A model generated the notes under the pieces. The model made no database searches. It was not told where the DNA came from and worked only from the letters and a program-made list of their open reading frames with translations. A stretch of 64,000 bases of DNA from Pseudomonas putida. Lineage in GTDB: Bacteria > Pseudomonadota > Gammaproteobacteria > Pseudomonadales > Pseudomonadaceae. The DNA is taken from NCBI RefSeq assembly GCF_001976065.1, contig NZ_MNAH01000007.1, positions 178,679-242,678 on the forward strand, given 5' to 3'. Position numbers and translations under genes: made by a program. The first letter of the stretch is position 1. Each line of letters opens with the position of its first letter. Below are positions 24,689 through 33,995 of the stretch, one piece after another.

Positions 24689-26650
24689 TTATTCGACCTC
24701 CAACAAAATCTGACGGTTTTTCACCTGATCGCCGATTTGTACCTGCAAGCGCTTGAGCACGCCGTCGATGCCTGCCTTGAGCGGGTGTTCCATTTTCATC
24801 GCCTCCAGCACCACCAGCAATTGGCCTTTGCTGACCTTGCTGCCTTCACTGACCAGCACGTCGATGACCGCACCGTCCATGGGCGCCTTGAGGGTGCCGC
24901 AGCTGACGTTGGCCTGGCTGCGAACCGGTGCTTGAGTGCGATCCACCAGTTGCAGGCTGCCGGGGCGGGTGAATAGCCAGAGTCGTCCAGTTTCGAGACG
25001 GTAGGCATGACGTTGGCGGATGCCGTCGATTTCCAGGGTGGCCCAGCGACCATCGCACTCGATGACGTTCAGGTTGAGCATCTGTGTGGCGACTTGAATC
25101 CGGTACGGTTGCCCTGGCACCGTGTTGAGTTGCACGGGCCAGTCCTGACCCTCCAGGCCGATGCGGTAGTGCAGCGGCACACTGGCGTTGTTGCGCCAAC
25201 CGGCCAGCGCGGCCGGATGAGTCCGTGCCGACCCGTGATAGAACAGCGCCGCCGCAATCGCCAGCGTTTCGGCGCTGGGTACATGGGCCTGCAGGCAGGC
25301 ATGGTCGGTGAAATGGGTCGTAATGAACCCGGTGCTGAATTCGCCACTGATGAACTGCGGATGTTGCAGCAGTCCGGCCAGCAACCGCTGATTGCTTGGC
25401 AGGCCCAACAGGACGCTGTCCTGCACCGCGCGCAGCAGCTTGCGTCGGGCTTCTTCACGGGTCGCGCCGTGGGCGATGATCTTGCCCAGCATCGAATCGT
25501 AGAACGGGCTGACGTGCTGCCCTTGCGTCAGCCCATGGTCGATGCGTACGCCGCTCTGCAGCGCCGGTTCCCAGGAGGCGATGCGCCCGGTTTGCGGAAC
25601 AAAGCCCTGCGCCGGGTCTTCGGCGTACAAGCGCACTTCCATGGCGTGACCGCTGATTAGCACCTGCTCCTGGCGCAACGCAAGCGGCAGACCTTCGGCC
25701 ACGTGCAGTTGCCAGGCCACCAGATCCAGCCCGGTGATCAGTTCGGTGACCGGGTGTTCCACCTGCAGCCGGGTGTTCATTTCCAGGAAATAGAACTGTC
25801 CGCGGGCATCGAGGAGGAATTCCACGGTACCGGCGCCGACGTAGTTCACCGCACGACCGGCCTTGAGCGCCGCTTCGCCCATGGCCTGGCGCAGCTCGGC
25901 GGTCATGATCGGGCAGGGCGCTTCCTCGATGACTTTCTGATGGCGGCGCTGGATGGAACAATCGCGTTCGCCCAGGTAGATGAGGTTGCCTTGGTGATCG
26001 CCGAACAGTTGCACCTCGACGTGACGCGGGTCGATCAATGCCTGTTCGAGGATCAGTTCATCGCTGCCGAATCCATGCAGGGCTTCGGAGCGTGCGGTGC
26101 GGATCTGCGCCAGCAACTCGCCGGCATCGTGCACCAGGCGCATGCCACGTCCACCGCCGCCGGCACTGGCCTTGATCATCAGCGGGTAGCCGATGCGTTC
26201 GGCTTCGCGGCTGAGCGTCGCGTCGTCCTGTTCGGCGCCCTGATAGCCGTTGATGCAGGGCACACCGGCGTCGAGCATGGCGAGTTTCGACAGCCGTTTG
26301 CTGCCCATCAGTTCGATGGCTTCGGGGCTGGGCCCGATGAAGGTGATGCCGGCGTCCTGGCAGGCGCGGGCGAAACCGGCATTTTCCGAGAGGAAACCGT
26401 AGCCCGGATGGATGGCGTCGGCCCCGGTACGTCGGGCCGCGTCGATGATCGCCGGGATGTTCAGGTAGGACTGTTGCACCGGGGCCGGGCCGATGTTTAC
26501 CGCTTCGTCGGCCATGTGCACGTGCAGGGTGTCGGCGTCGGCATCGCTGAAGACGGCGACGGTGCGGTAGCCCAGGACCTGGGCGGTGCGCTGGATGCGG
26601 CAGGCGATTTCACCGCGGTTGGCGATCAGGATCTTGCTGAATCCGGGCAT
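24689..26650 (-). CDS. atuF: Geranyl-CoA carboxylase alpha (biotin) subunit
   Basis: 653 aa. Biotin carboxylase at 1-450 (KILIANRGEIACRI, GGGGRGMR ATP-grasp loop) and a C-terminal biotinyl domain with EAMKMEHP, biotin on K619. Works with AtuC to carboxylate geranyl-CoA in acyclic-terpene breakdown. The sequence alone would also fit 3-methylcrotonyl-CoA carboxylase (LiuD); the atu context decides. Last gene of the operon. A REP pair separates it from atuE. Confidence 0.9.
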   Translation of the reverse strand: MPGFSKILIANRGEIACRIQRTAQVLGYRTVAVFSDADADTLHVHMADEAVNIGPAPVQQSYLNIPAIIDAARRTGADAIHPGYGFLSENAGFARACQDAGITFIGPSPEAIELMGSKRLSKLAMLDAGVPCINGYQGAEQDDATLSREAERIGYPLMIKASAGGGGRGMRLVHDAGELLAQIRTARSEALHGFGSDELILEQALIDPRHVEVQLFGDHQGNLIYLGERDCSIQRRHQKVIEEAPCPIMTAELRQAMGEAALKAGRAVNYVGAGTVEFLLDARGQFYFLEMNTRLQVEHPVTELITGLDLVAWQLHVAEGLPLALRQEQVLISGHAMEVRLYAEDPAQGFVPQTGRIASWEPALQSGVRIDHGLTQGQHVSPFYDSMLGKIIAHGATREEARRKLLRAVQDSVLLGLPSNQRLLAGLLQHPQFISGEFSTGFITTHFTDHACLQAHVPSAETLAIAAALFYHGSARTHPAALAGWRNNASVPLHYRIGLEGQDWPVQLNTVPGQPYRIQVATQMLNLNVIECDGRWATLEIDGIRQRHAYRLETGRLWLFTRPGSLQLVDRTQAPVRSQANVSCGTLKAPMDGAVIDVLVSEGSKVSKGQLLVVLEAMKMEHPLKAGIDGVLKRLQVQIGDQVKNRQILLEVE

Positions 26651-26689
26651 GTTCTATTCCCTGGGTTTTTGCGGTGAATGTGAGGGCCT

Positions 26690-26766
26690 CTTCGCTGGCA
26701 AGCCAGCTCCTACAGGGGATGAGTGGTCGACGCAGACCCTTGTAGGAGCTGGCTTGCCAGCGAAGC
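26690..26766. repeat. REP pair (inverted) between atuE and atuF
   Basis: Two inverted copies (26690-26715, 26741-26766) of the CTTCGCTGGCAAGCCAGCTCCTACA motif, 25 bp apart, able to form a long hairpin. Lying inside the operon, it may lower or stabilise the atuF part of the transcript. The right copy enters the 3' end region of atuE. Confidence 0.85.
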
Positions 26767-26767
26767 T

Positions 26768-27565
26768 TCAAGGGGCCCACCCCGGCTTGCGCTTTTGCAC
26801 GAAGGCCAGGGTTCCCTCGACGCCTTCAGCCCCGGTCACCGCTTCGCTGAACCACTCGGCCGCCTGATCCAGCAGCTCATCCGACGGCTGGCCCACACTG
26901 GCCAGCAACAGTTTCTTGGTCGCCGCATTCGCCCCCGGCGCACAACACAACACATGGGCCAGCACCTCATCGAGCCGCTCGGCCAACGCCTGGGCATCGT
27001 GCTCGACAAAATGCACCAGCCCCATCCGCCGCGCCTGGATGCCGTCGAAACGTGCCGCCGTCAGGGCCAGCCGGCGTGCCTGGGTCAGGCCGATGCGCTG
27101 GACCACGAACGGCGCGATCTGCGCTGGCAACAGGCCGAGGCTGGTTTCCGGCAGGCCGAACTGCGCCTGGTGATCGGCCAGGGCAATGTCGCTGACACAA
27201 GCCAAACCGAAGCCACCGCCGAGCACCGCGCCTTGCAATACCGTGATCACCACTTGCGGCGCATGCTGCACTTCTTGCAGCAACGCACCGAACAGTCGAT
27301 TCAGATCGCGGTGCGCGCCGGGGCCCTGGGCACGCGCATTGGCCATGTCCTTGATGTCGCCGCCGGCACAGAAGTGTCCGCCGGCACCGCCGATCACCAA
27401 GGCCCGAATTGCCCGGTCATCGTGCACCGCCGCCAGCACCGCACGCAGCTCGCTGACCATTTGCAAGCTCATGGCGTTGCGACTGTCGGGTCGATTGAGC
27501 GTGATGTGCAGCACAGCGTTGTGCAGTTCGAGCAGCAGGGTCTGGCAAATCGGCAGGGTACTCAT
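26768..27565 (-). CDS. atuE: Isohexenylglutaconyl-CoA hydratase
   Basis: 265 aa from the ATG at 27565, which overlaps the atuD stop (ATGA). Crotonase fold: RPDSRNAMSLQMV and the oxyanion-hole GGHFCAGGDIKDM, and GAVLGGGFGLACVSDIA. Hydrates the carboxylated geranyl-CoA product. Function assigned from operon position as well as fold. Confidence 0.88.
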   Translation of the reverse strand: MSTLPICQTLLLELHNAVLHITLNRPDSRNAMSLQMVSELRAVLAAVHDDRAIRALVIGGAGGHFCAGGDIKDMANARAQGPGAHRDLNRLFGALLQEVQHAPQVVITVLQGAVLGGGFGLACVSDIALADHQAQFGLPETSLGLLPAQIAPFVVQRIGLTQARRLALTAARFDGIQARRMGLVHFVEHDAQALAERLDEVLAHVLCCAPGANAATKKLLLASVGQPSDELLDQAAEWFSEAVTGAEGVEGTLAFVQKRKPGWAP

Positions 27566-28719
27566 TTCTTTTTCCCCGGCAGGATGCCCATGAGCTTGCA
27601 GATGATCCCCAGCATGATTTCGTCCGCGCCGCCGCCGATCGACACCAGGCGCACATCGCGGTAGGCGCGGGCCACCGGGTTGTCCCACATGAAGCCCATG
27701 CCGCCCCAATATTGCAGGCAGCTGTCGCTGACCTCGCGGCCCAGGCGACCGGCCTTGAGCTTGGCCATGGACGCCAGGCGCGTGACGTCCTGGCCCTTGA
27801 TGTATTGCTCGGTGGCTTGATAGACCAGCGCCCGCAGGCATTCGATCTCGGTTTGCAGTTCGGCCAGGCGAAAGTGAATGACCTGGTTGTCGATCAACGC
27901 ACTGCCGAAGGTCTTGCGCTCCTTGCAATATTCGATGGTGCTGTCGACGCAATACTCCAGTCCCTTGATCATGTTGGCCGCACCGAACAGGCGTTCCTCC
28001 TGGAACTGCAGCATCTGCATCATGAACCCCGCGCCTTCATGGCCGATGCGGTTGCGCTGTGGCACCCGTACATTGTCGAAAAACACCTGGGCGGTTTCCG
28101 AGCTGCGCATGCCCAGTTTGTCCAGGTGCGAGCTGAGGCTGATGCCGGGGCTGTTCATCGGCACCATGATCAGCGATTTGTTGATGTGCGGTTTGTCGTC
28201 CGAGGTGTTGGCCAGCAGGCAGATGAAGTCGGCGCTCGGCGAGTTGGTGATCCACATCTTGCTGCCGTTGATCACGTAATCGTCGCCGTCCTTGCGCGCG
28301 CTGGTTTTCAAGCCGGCCACGTCGGAGCCGGCGCCGACTTCGGAGACGCCGATACAGCCGACTTGCTCGCCGCTGATGGCCGGGCGCAGGAACTCATCGC
28401 GCAGCTCATCGGAGCCGAAGCGGGCAAGGGCCGGGGTGCACATGTCGGTCTGCACGCCGATCGACATGGGAATCCCGCCGCAATGAATGGTGCCGAACTC
28501 TTCGGCGGCGACGATCGAATAGCTGTAGTCCAGGCCCATGCCGCCGAACTTTTCCGGTTTGGAAATGCCCAGCAGGCCCAGGTCGCCGGCCTTGCGAAAG
28601 ATCTCGTGGATCGGAAAACGCCCGGCCTTTTCCCATTCCTCTACGTGCGGATTGATCTCGTGGTCGACGAATTGGCGAACGGTGCGACGCAGTGCTTCGT
28701 GTTCCTGGGTGAAGATCAT
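27562..28719 (-). CDS. atuD: Acyl-CoA dehydrogenase, citronellyl-CoA type
   Basis: 385 aa. Flavin acyl-CoA dehydrogenase: N-terminal helical domain, ISEQVGCIGVSEVGAGSDVA loop, and C-terminal QYWGGMGFMWDNPVARAYRD. In the atu pathway it oxidises citronellyl-CoA to geranyl-CoA. Third of the fatty-acid-like enzymes in the operon. Confidence 0.9.
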   Translation of the reverse strand: MIFTQEHEALRRTVRQFVDHEINPHVEEWEKAGRFPIHEIFRKAGDLGLLGISKPEKFGGMGLDYSYSIVAAEEFGTIHCGGIPMSIGVQTDMCTPALARFGSDELRDEFLRPAISGEQVGCIGVSEVGAGSDVAGLKTSARKDGDDYVINGSKMWITNSPSADFICLLANTSDDKPHINKSLIMVPMNSPGISLSSHLDKLGMRSSETAQVFFDNVRVPQRNRIGHEGAGFMMQMLQFQEERLFGAANMIKGLEYCVDSTIEYCKERKTFGSALIDNQVIHFRLAELQTEIECLRALVYQATEQYIKGQDVTRLASMAKLKAGRLGREVSDSCLQYWGGMGFMWDNPVARAYRDVRLVSIGGGADEIMLGIICKLMGILPGKKK

Positions 28720-28778
28720 TTTTATTGTTCTCCTGACGAATCTGATCGCTGATCGGGACGCCGCGCGTCCCTGGCTGC

Positions 28779-28801
28779 GTTCCCACGCGGAGCGTGGGAA
28801 C
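28779..28801. repeat. Short palindromic repeat between atuC and atuD
   Basis: GTTCCCACGC (28779-28788) and GCGTGGGAAC (28792-28801) form a perfect 10-bp stem with a 3-base loop. It is a Pseudomonas intergenic repeat type different from the GTAGGAGC REP family. Confidence 0.75.
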
Positions 28802-28803
28802 GA

Positions 28804-30417
28804 TCACCGGGCTACACCAAAACTGTTGGCTTGCAGCGGCCGCACCTCGGCCTCCTGACAGATATCGAGTAAGTAACCGAGCAGGGTCCGGGTATCCCTT
28901 GGATCGATCAGCCCGTCGTCCCACAGATTGGCGCTGCCATAGAGCGCCGTGGACTGGCTGTCGAGTTTCTGTGCGGTGACCTGTTCGAGCATATCGAGCA
29001 TTTTCGGGTCAGGCACCAGGCCGTCCTTGGCCTGCTTGGCCTCGGTGACGATGCGCAGCACTTTGCCCGCCTGGGCGCCGCCCATCACGGCGGTGCGGCT
29101 GTTGGGCCAGGCGAAGATGAAGCGCGGGTCCAGGCCACGGCCGCACATTGCGTAGTTGCCGGCGCCATAGGAGCCGCCCACGACGATGGTCAGTTTCGCC
29201 ACCCGCGCATTGGCCACGGCCTGGATCATCTTGGCGCCGTGCTTGATCACCCCTTGCTGCTCCGATTCGGTGCCGACCATGAACCCCGTGGTGTTGTGGA
29301 AAAACAGCAGCGGCGTCTGGCTCTGGTCGCACAGCTGAATGAATTGCGCCGCCTTGCTCGCACCCTTGGGCGTGATCGGACCGTTGTTGCCGATGAACCC
29401 GCAGGCGTGCCCGTTGATTTTCAATTGACCGCAAATGGTCTGCTGATCGAACTCGGCCTTGAACTCCAGGAAGTTAGAGCCGTCGGCGATTCGGGCGATG
29501 ATTTCGCGCACGTCGTAGGGCTTTTTCGGATCATCGGGGATCAAGCCGAGCAATTCGTCGATGGGGTACAGCGGCTCCTGCCATTGCCTGGCTGGCAACA
29601 CCGGCAAGCGCGTGTTCCAGGGCAGCAGGCTGACGATCTCGCGCACTTGTCGAACGCCGTCGGCATCGTTCTCTGCCAGGTATTCGGCGGTGCCGGCGGT
29701 TTGCGCGTGCATTTCGGCGCCACCCAGTTCCTCGTCAGTGGCGACTTCACCGGTGGCCGCTTTCAACAGCGGCGGGCCGGCCAGGAACAGCTTGGCCTTG
29801 CCGCGTACCACCACCACATAGTCCGACAGTCCCGGCTGGTAGGCGCCGCCGGCCGTCGCCGAGCCATGGACCACGGTAATTTGCGGCAGGCCCATGGCCG
29901 ACATCCGTGCCTGGTTGGCAAAGGTGCGCGCGCCTTCGACGAAAATCTCCGCCGCATAATTGAGGTTGGCGCCGCCGCTCTCGGCGAGGGTAATCACCGG
30001 CAGTTTGTTTTCCATGGCGATCTGTTGCAGGCGCAGGGACTTTTTCAGGCCCGAGGGGGAAATGGTGCCGCCCTTGATCGCACTGTTGTTCGCCACCACC
30101 AGCACCCGCACACCCGACACGTAGCCGATCCCGGCGATCAAGCCGCCGCCGGCCGAACTGCCGTCTTTGTCATCGTGCAGCTTGTAGCCGGCCAGGCTCG
30201 CCAGTTCGAGAAACGGTGCGCCAGGGTCGAGCAACAGGTTGAGGCGGTCACGGGGCAGCAATTGACCGCGTTTTTCGAACCTGGGCCTGGCGTCGGCGGC
30301 CTTGTCCAGCAGGTTCTGTTCAAGGTGGCGGACCTGCTCGACTGCGCCCAGCATGGCCGCGCGATGGCGGGCGTACTGTTCGCTGTGGGGATCGAGTTGC
30401 GACTGGATCACCGGCAT
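28804..30417 (-). CDS. atuC: Geranyl-CoA carboxylase beta (carboxyltransferase) subunit
   Basis: 537 aa. Two crotonase-fold carboxyltransferase halves; VVHGSATAGGAYQPGLSDY in the N half, and SYGAGNYAMCGRGLDPRF with FAWPNSRTAVMGGAQA in the C half bind acyl-CoA and carboxybiotin. Partner of AtuF. Three bases separate it from atuB. Confidence 0.9.
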   Translation of the reverse strand: MPVIQSQLDPHSEQYARHRAAMLGAVEQVRHLEQNLLDKAADARPRFEKRGQLLPRDRLNLLLDPGAPFLELASLAGYKLHDDKDGSSAGGGLIAGIGYVSGVRVLVVANNSAIKGGTISPSGLKKSLRLQQIAMENKLPVITLAESGGANLNYAAEIFVEGARTFANQARMSAMGLPQITVVHGSATAGGAYQPGLSDYVVVVRGKAKLFLAGPPLLKAATGEVATDEELGGAEMHAQTAGTAEYLAENDADGVRQVREIVSLLPWNTRLPVLPARQWQEPLYPIDELLGLIPDDPKKPYDVREIIARIADGSNFLEFKAEFDQQTICGQLKINGHACGFIGNNGPITPKGASKAAQFIQLCDQSQTPLLFFHNTTGFMVGTESEQQGVIKHGAKMIQAVANARVAKLTIVVGGSYGAGNYAMCGRGLDPRFIFAWPNSRTAVMGGAQAGKVLRIVTEAKQAKDGLVPDPKMLDMLEQVTAQKLDSQSTALYGSANLWDDGLIDPRDTRTLLGYLLDICQEAEVRPLQANSFGVAR

Positions 30418-30420
30418 GGC

Positions 30421-31290
30421 TTATTCCTTGTCCTTGAGCACATCGGGCAAGTACGCGCGGTGGAAGCCGTTGTACGACTCGCTGTGGGTCGCCTTGTGGA
30501 TCGGCCACGCCCGCCCGCCGAGGCTGGCTGCACCGTCGATGCGCAGGGTGCTGCCGCTGATGAACGCCGCGGCCGGGCTGAGCAGGAAAACGATCGCCGC
30601 GCTGACTTCCGATTCGGTGCCGATGCGCTTGAGCGGAACGTGTTCACGCAAGGTCGGAATCACCGCCTTGAACGCACCTTCGTAGGTGTCCATGCCGCTG
30701 GACGCGATCCAGCCCGGTGCCACGGCGTTGACCCGGACCCCGGCGTGACCCCATTCGAAGGCCGCGGTCTTGGTCAGGTTGTCCATGCCCGAGCGCGCTG
30801 CGCCCGAGTGACCCATGCCGGGCATGCCGCCCCACATGTCGGCGAGCATGTTGACGATGGCGCCGCCGTGCTTGCTCATGGACTGGTTAAACACTTCCCG
30901 GGCCATCAGGAATCCGCCCAGCAGGTTGGTACGCATTACCGTTTCGAAACCTTTCTGGTTGATCGAGGCCAGTGGCGAGGGGTACTGGCCACCAGCGTTA
31001 TTGACCAGGCCGTGAATCGGGCCGTACTTGCGGATCAGTTCGCTGACCAGGTGCGTGACCGCTTCTTCCTCACGGATATCGCAGGTGCTCCAGTCAGCCT
31101 TGCCGCCATCTTCGGCAATTTCGGCGGCAACGGCTTTCAGCTTGTCGGCCTTGCGCCCGACCAGCAGTACATGGGCACCGAGGGCCGCCAGTTCGTGAGC
31201 GGTGCAACGGCCGATGCCACTGCCACCCCCGGTGACGATGACGGTCTGGCCGGCAAACAGATCGGCTTTGAAAATCGAATCGTAGGCCAT
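30421..31290 (-). CDS. atuB: Short-chain dehydrogenase/reductase AtuB
   Basis: 289 aa. Rossmann start VIVTGGGSGIGRCTAHELA at 19-37 and NNAGGQYPSPLAS. The classical active-site Y-x3-K is not found: the place reads GHSGAARSGMDNLTK, with His and Arg instead, as in the DECR2-like branch of SDR enzymes. The reaction in the terpene pathway is not known from sequence; an alcohol or enoyl reduction is possible. Confidence 0.85.
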   Translation of the reverse strand: MAYDSIFKADLFAGQTVIVTGGGSGIGRCTAHELAALGAHVLLVGRKADKLKAVAAEIAEDGGKADWSTCDIREEEAVTHLVSELIRKYGPIHGLVNNAGGQYPSPLASINQKGFETVMRTNLLGGFLMAREVFNQSMSKHGGAIVNMLADMWGGMPGMGHSGAARSGMDNLTKTAAFEWGHAGVRVNAVAPGWIASSGMDTYEGAFKAVIPTLREHVPLKRIGTESEVSAAIVFLLSPAAAFISGSTLRIDGAASLGGRAWPIHKATHSESYNGFHRAYLPDVLKDKE

Positions 31291-31302
31291 GGCGGCAATC
31301 CT

Positions 31303-33105
31303 CTAGTTGACCTGGTCGGCGATGCGCTGAGGCACCGGAATCTGGATTTCCAGCAACTGCTGGGCGAAGGCCTTGCCCTGCGGATCGATCCTCAGGCTGG
31401 CCACGCCACCGCCACCCAGGGCGTTTTCCAGGAGGAAATTCAGGCTGTGGGTGGCGGGCAAGTACCAACGCTCGACACGCCCGTGGATCGGGTCGAGGAC
31501 GTGACTCATCCAGTCGACGATCACCTCCGGGGTCAGGGCCTCGGCGATCCACGGCAGGTACTGCGGGTCGCGGGCCATGACACCGATGTTGCTGTGGTTG
31601 CCCTTGTCGCCCGAGCGGGCGACCGCGAGCTTGACCAGGGCGACGCTGGCGTCGGCCGGGCCCGAAGGCCTGGGTGGCTCGACGGGCACCGGCAAGTCGG
31701 TGCTGTCGAGCACATCAAGGGTGGGCAGGGCGCAGGGGTGGCGCTGGCCCATGAGATCAATTTCCAGCGTACAGGCGGTTTTGTCGATCAGGAACGAAAA
31801 CAAGCGGATCAGCGGATACACCGTTGGCCGGCCACCGACAATTCCGGTCAGCCCCGGCGCCATGCCGGTGGCGGCCTGGGCGATTTCCCGGGAGAACAGG
31901 ATCAGGGCCTGTTTAAGCGGATGGCGCACCGCGAGCTTGATCACCACTTCGCGGCTGTCCTGGCGCTGGCCGTGGGGACCGTAGGTGGCTTCACTGCCGA
32001 GCAGTTCGATGTTCACTTCACTGTAGGGCGCCCAGCCACGCTGGCTGAACATCTGTGAGGTCTTGTTGATGATGGCTTGACTGACACGCCGGGCCTTGTC
32101 CACCGCATCGATGCCCGCGATCAGGCAACTGGCGGTGCAGCGGAAACCATCGGGGTAGGTGGCGCTGACCTTGTACTGGGCGGTGGGCGGCAAGCCTTTT
32201 GCGCCATGCACCCTGACCGCATTTTTGCCTTGTTGCACGAGTTTGACCTGAGTGAAATCGCAGATCACGTCGGGCAGCAGATAAGCCCGGGGGTCACCGA
32301 TTTCATAGAGCATCTGTTCGCCCACGGTCAACGGAGTGACCAGTCCGCCGCTGCCTTCGGGCTTGCTGACGATGAACTGGCTGTCGGCACTGACTTCAAC
32401 GATGGGAAAGCCAATGTGCTCGTAGTCGGGCACATCGCGCCAATCGGTGAAGTTGCCGCCGGTGCACTGGGCACCGCATTCAATGATGTGCCCGGCCAGC
32501 GCCGCCTGGGCCAGTTTGTCGTAGTCGTGCCACGACCAGCCGAACTCATGCACCAGCGCCGCACTGACCACGGCACTGTCGACCACGCGCCCGGTGATCA
32601 CGATGTCCGCACCCAGGTGCAGGGCTTCGACGATGCCGGGCGCGCCAAGGTAGGCGTTGGTCGAGACACACATCGGTGGCAGGGGGGCGGCGCTGAACAT
32701 TTCGTGAATGCCAAGGCTGCTCAGTTGCTTGAACTGCGATTGCAGGTCATCACCCGACAGGACGGCGATCTTCAATGCCACTCCGGCCTTGTCGCAGGCC
32801 GCTTGCAGGGCGGCGGCACAGGCTTGCGGATTGACGCCGCCAGCATTGCTGATGACACGAATTTTCTGTTCGGCGAGTTGGGGGAGGAGAGGGCCGAGGA
32901 CTTCGACGAAGTCACTGGCGTACCCGGCCTGGGGATCTTTCAGCCGGGCACCGGCCATGATCGACAGGGTGATTTCGGCCAGGTAGTCGAAGACCAGATA
33001 GTCCAGGTGCCCGTCTTCCACCAGTTGCGCGGCGGCGGTCGAGGTGTCGCCCCAGAAGGCGCTGGCGCAACCGATGCGAATCGTTCTTGGCGCAGTCAAC
33101 TCCAT
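31303..33105 (-). CDS. atuA: AtuA, acyclic terpene utilisation protein (DUF1446)
   Basis: 600 aa from MELTAPRTIRIGCASAFWGD, with GGAGGT 5 bases upstream. N-terminal AtuA domain (about 1-450; RVISNAGGVNPQACAAAL, VVDSAVVSAALVHEFGW), and a C-terminal domain of about 100 residues (KLAVARSGDKGNHSNIGVMA). Essential for citronellol growth in P. aeruginosa, but its reaction is still unclear. First gene of the operon, next to the AtuR operators. Confidence 0.92.
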   Translation of the reverse strand: MELTAPRTIRIGCASAFWGDTSTAAAQLVEDGHLDYLVFDYLAEITLSIMAGARLKDPQAGYASDFVEVLGPLLPQLAEQKIRVISNAGGVNPQACAAALQAACDKAGVALKIAVLSGDDLQSQFKQLSSLGIHEMFSAAPLPPMCVSTNAYLGAPGIVEALHLGADIVITGRVVDSAVVSAALVHEFGWSWHDYDKLAQAALAGHIIECGAQCTGGNFTDWRDVPDYEHIGFPIVEVSADSQFIVSKPEGSGGLVTPLTVGEQMLYEIGDPRAYLLPDVICDFTQVKLVQQGKNAVRVHGAKGLPPTAQYKVSATYPDGFRCTASCLIAGIDAVDKARRVSQAIINKTSQMFSQRGWAPYSEVNIELLGSEATYGPHGQRQDSREVVIKLAVRHPLKQALILFSREIAQAATGMAPGLTGIVGGRPTVYPLIRLFSFLIDKTACTLEIDLMGQRHPCALPTLDVLDSTDLPVPVEPPRPSGPADASVALVKLAVARSGDKGNHSNIGVMARDPQYLPWIAEALTPEVIVDWMSHVLDPIHGRVERWYLPATHSLNFLLENALGGGGVASLRIDPQGKAFAQQLLEIQIPVPQRIADQVN

Positions 33106-33135
33106 AACTACCTCCGGCAACAATGCTTGGAGACT

Positions 33136-33153
33136 ACCAAGCAAGCGCTTGGT
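33136..33153. promoter_or_regulatory. Probable AtuR operator 1
   Basis: ACCAAGCAAGCGCTTGGT has exact 7-bp arms ACCAAGC/GCTTGGT around AAGC. It lies 31 bases before atuA. The same 17-base core recurs in reverse orientation at 33180-33196. Confidence 0.7.
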
Positions 33154-33179
33154 TTGTAAACGGCTGAACTATCTTCGAC

Positions 33180-33196
33180 CCGAGCGCTTGCTTGGT
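33180..33196. promoter_or_regulatory. Probable AtuR operator 2
   Basis: The reverse strand reads ACCAAGCAAGCGCTCGG, one base off site 1. The two sites face each other about 27 bp apart between the divergent atuA and atuR starts, as expected for a TetR repressor controlling both. Confidence 0.7.
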
Positions 33197-33283
33197 TGTC
33201 GCCAGTTGCTTAAATTGCCAGCGCAACCCCAATGTTTTCGCGGGGAGGGCGGCATTGGATTGATCGACTGTAGGAGAGAACGG

Positions 33284-33907
33284 GTGGATGAGCAAAAAGC
33301 CTTGAGCGTCATGCGCGAGTTGGTCGACAACGGGCAATTGACCGACCCGGACAGCGCCCGTGGCAAGCTGCTGCAAGTGGCGGCCCACCTGTTTCGCAAC
33401 AAGGGTTACGAGCGCACGACCGTGCGCGACCTGGCCGGTGCCGTGGGCATCCAGTCGGGCAGTATTTTTCATCACTTCAAGAGCAAGGACGAGATCCTGC
33501 GGGCGGTGATGGAGGAGACCATTCGCTACAACACCGCCTTGATGCGGGCGGCCATCGCCGAGGCGGGCGACGTGCGCGAGCGGGTCCTGGCGCTGATCCG
33601 CTGCGAATTGCAGTCGATCATGGGCGGCAGTGGCGAGGCCATGGCCGTGCTGGTCTACGAGTGGCGGTCGCTGTCCGAGGAGGGCCAGGCCCAGGTCCTG
33701 GCGTTGCGCGATATCTATGAAGATATCTGGCTGCAGGTGCTGGGTGAAGCCAAGAGCGCCGGTTTTATCCGCGGCGATGTGTTTATCACCCGGCGCTTCC
33801 TGACTGGGGCGCTGTCCTGGACCACCACCTGGTTTCGTGCCGGTGGCAGCATGAGCCTGGATCAACTGGCCGAGGAGGCCTTGATTCTGGTACTCGCGGG
33901 AAAATAA
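33284..33907 (+). CDS. atuR: TetR-family repressor AtuR
   Basis: 207 aa from a GTG with TAGGAGAGA upstream. TetR helix-turn-helix at about 25-70 (TVRDLAGAVGIQSGSIFHHF), then a ligand domain. Divergent from atuA. In P. aeruginosa AtuR represses the atu genes until terpene breakdown products bind. An ATG at codon 10 is an alternative start. Confidence 0.88.
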   Translation: MDEQKALSVMRELVDNGQLTDPDSARGKLLQVAAHLFRNKGYERTTVRDLAGAVGIQSGSIFHHFKSKDEILRAVMEETIRYNTALMRAAIAEAGDVRERVLALIRCELQSIMGGSGEAMAVLVYEWRSLSEEGQAQVLALRDIYEDIWLQVLGEAKSAGFIRGDVFITRRFLTGALSWTTTWFRAGGSMSLDQLAEEALILVLAGK

Positions 33908-33995
33908 GGCGCGGGGCGGCAGGAAACTGGCTAACTGGGCGAAACCGCCTAGCTTCAATGCATTGATGCAGTATTTCGGGGAGTGGGTTGTTTTG

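Noticed and set aside
24689..30417. Reading atuC/atuF as the leucine-pathway liuB/liuD
   Set aside because: Both families share motifs, but the neighbours atuA, atuB and the TetR gene identify the terpene operon.
29239..32058. 939-residue plus-strand open frame
   Set aside because: Antisense shadow of atuC, atuB and atuA, which have strong family motifs. Long antisense frames are common in high-GC DNA.
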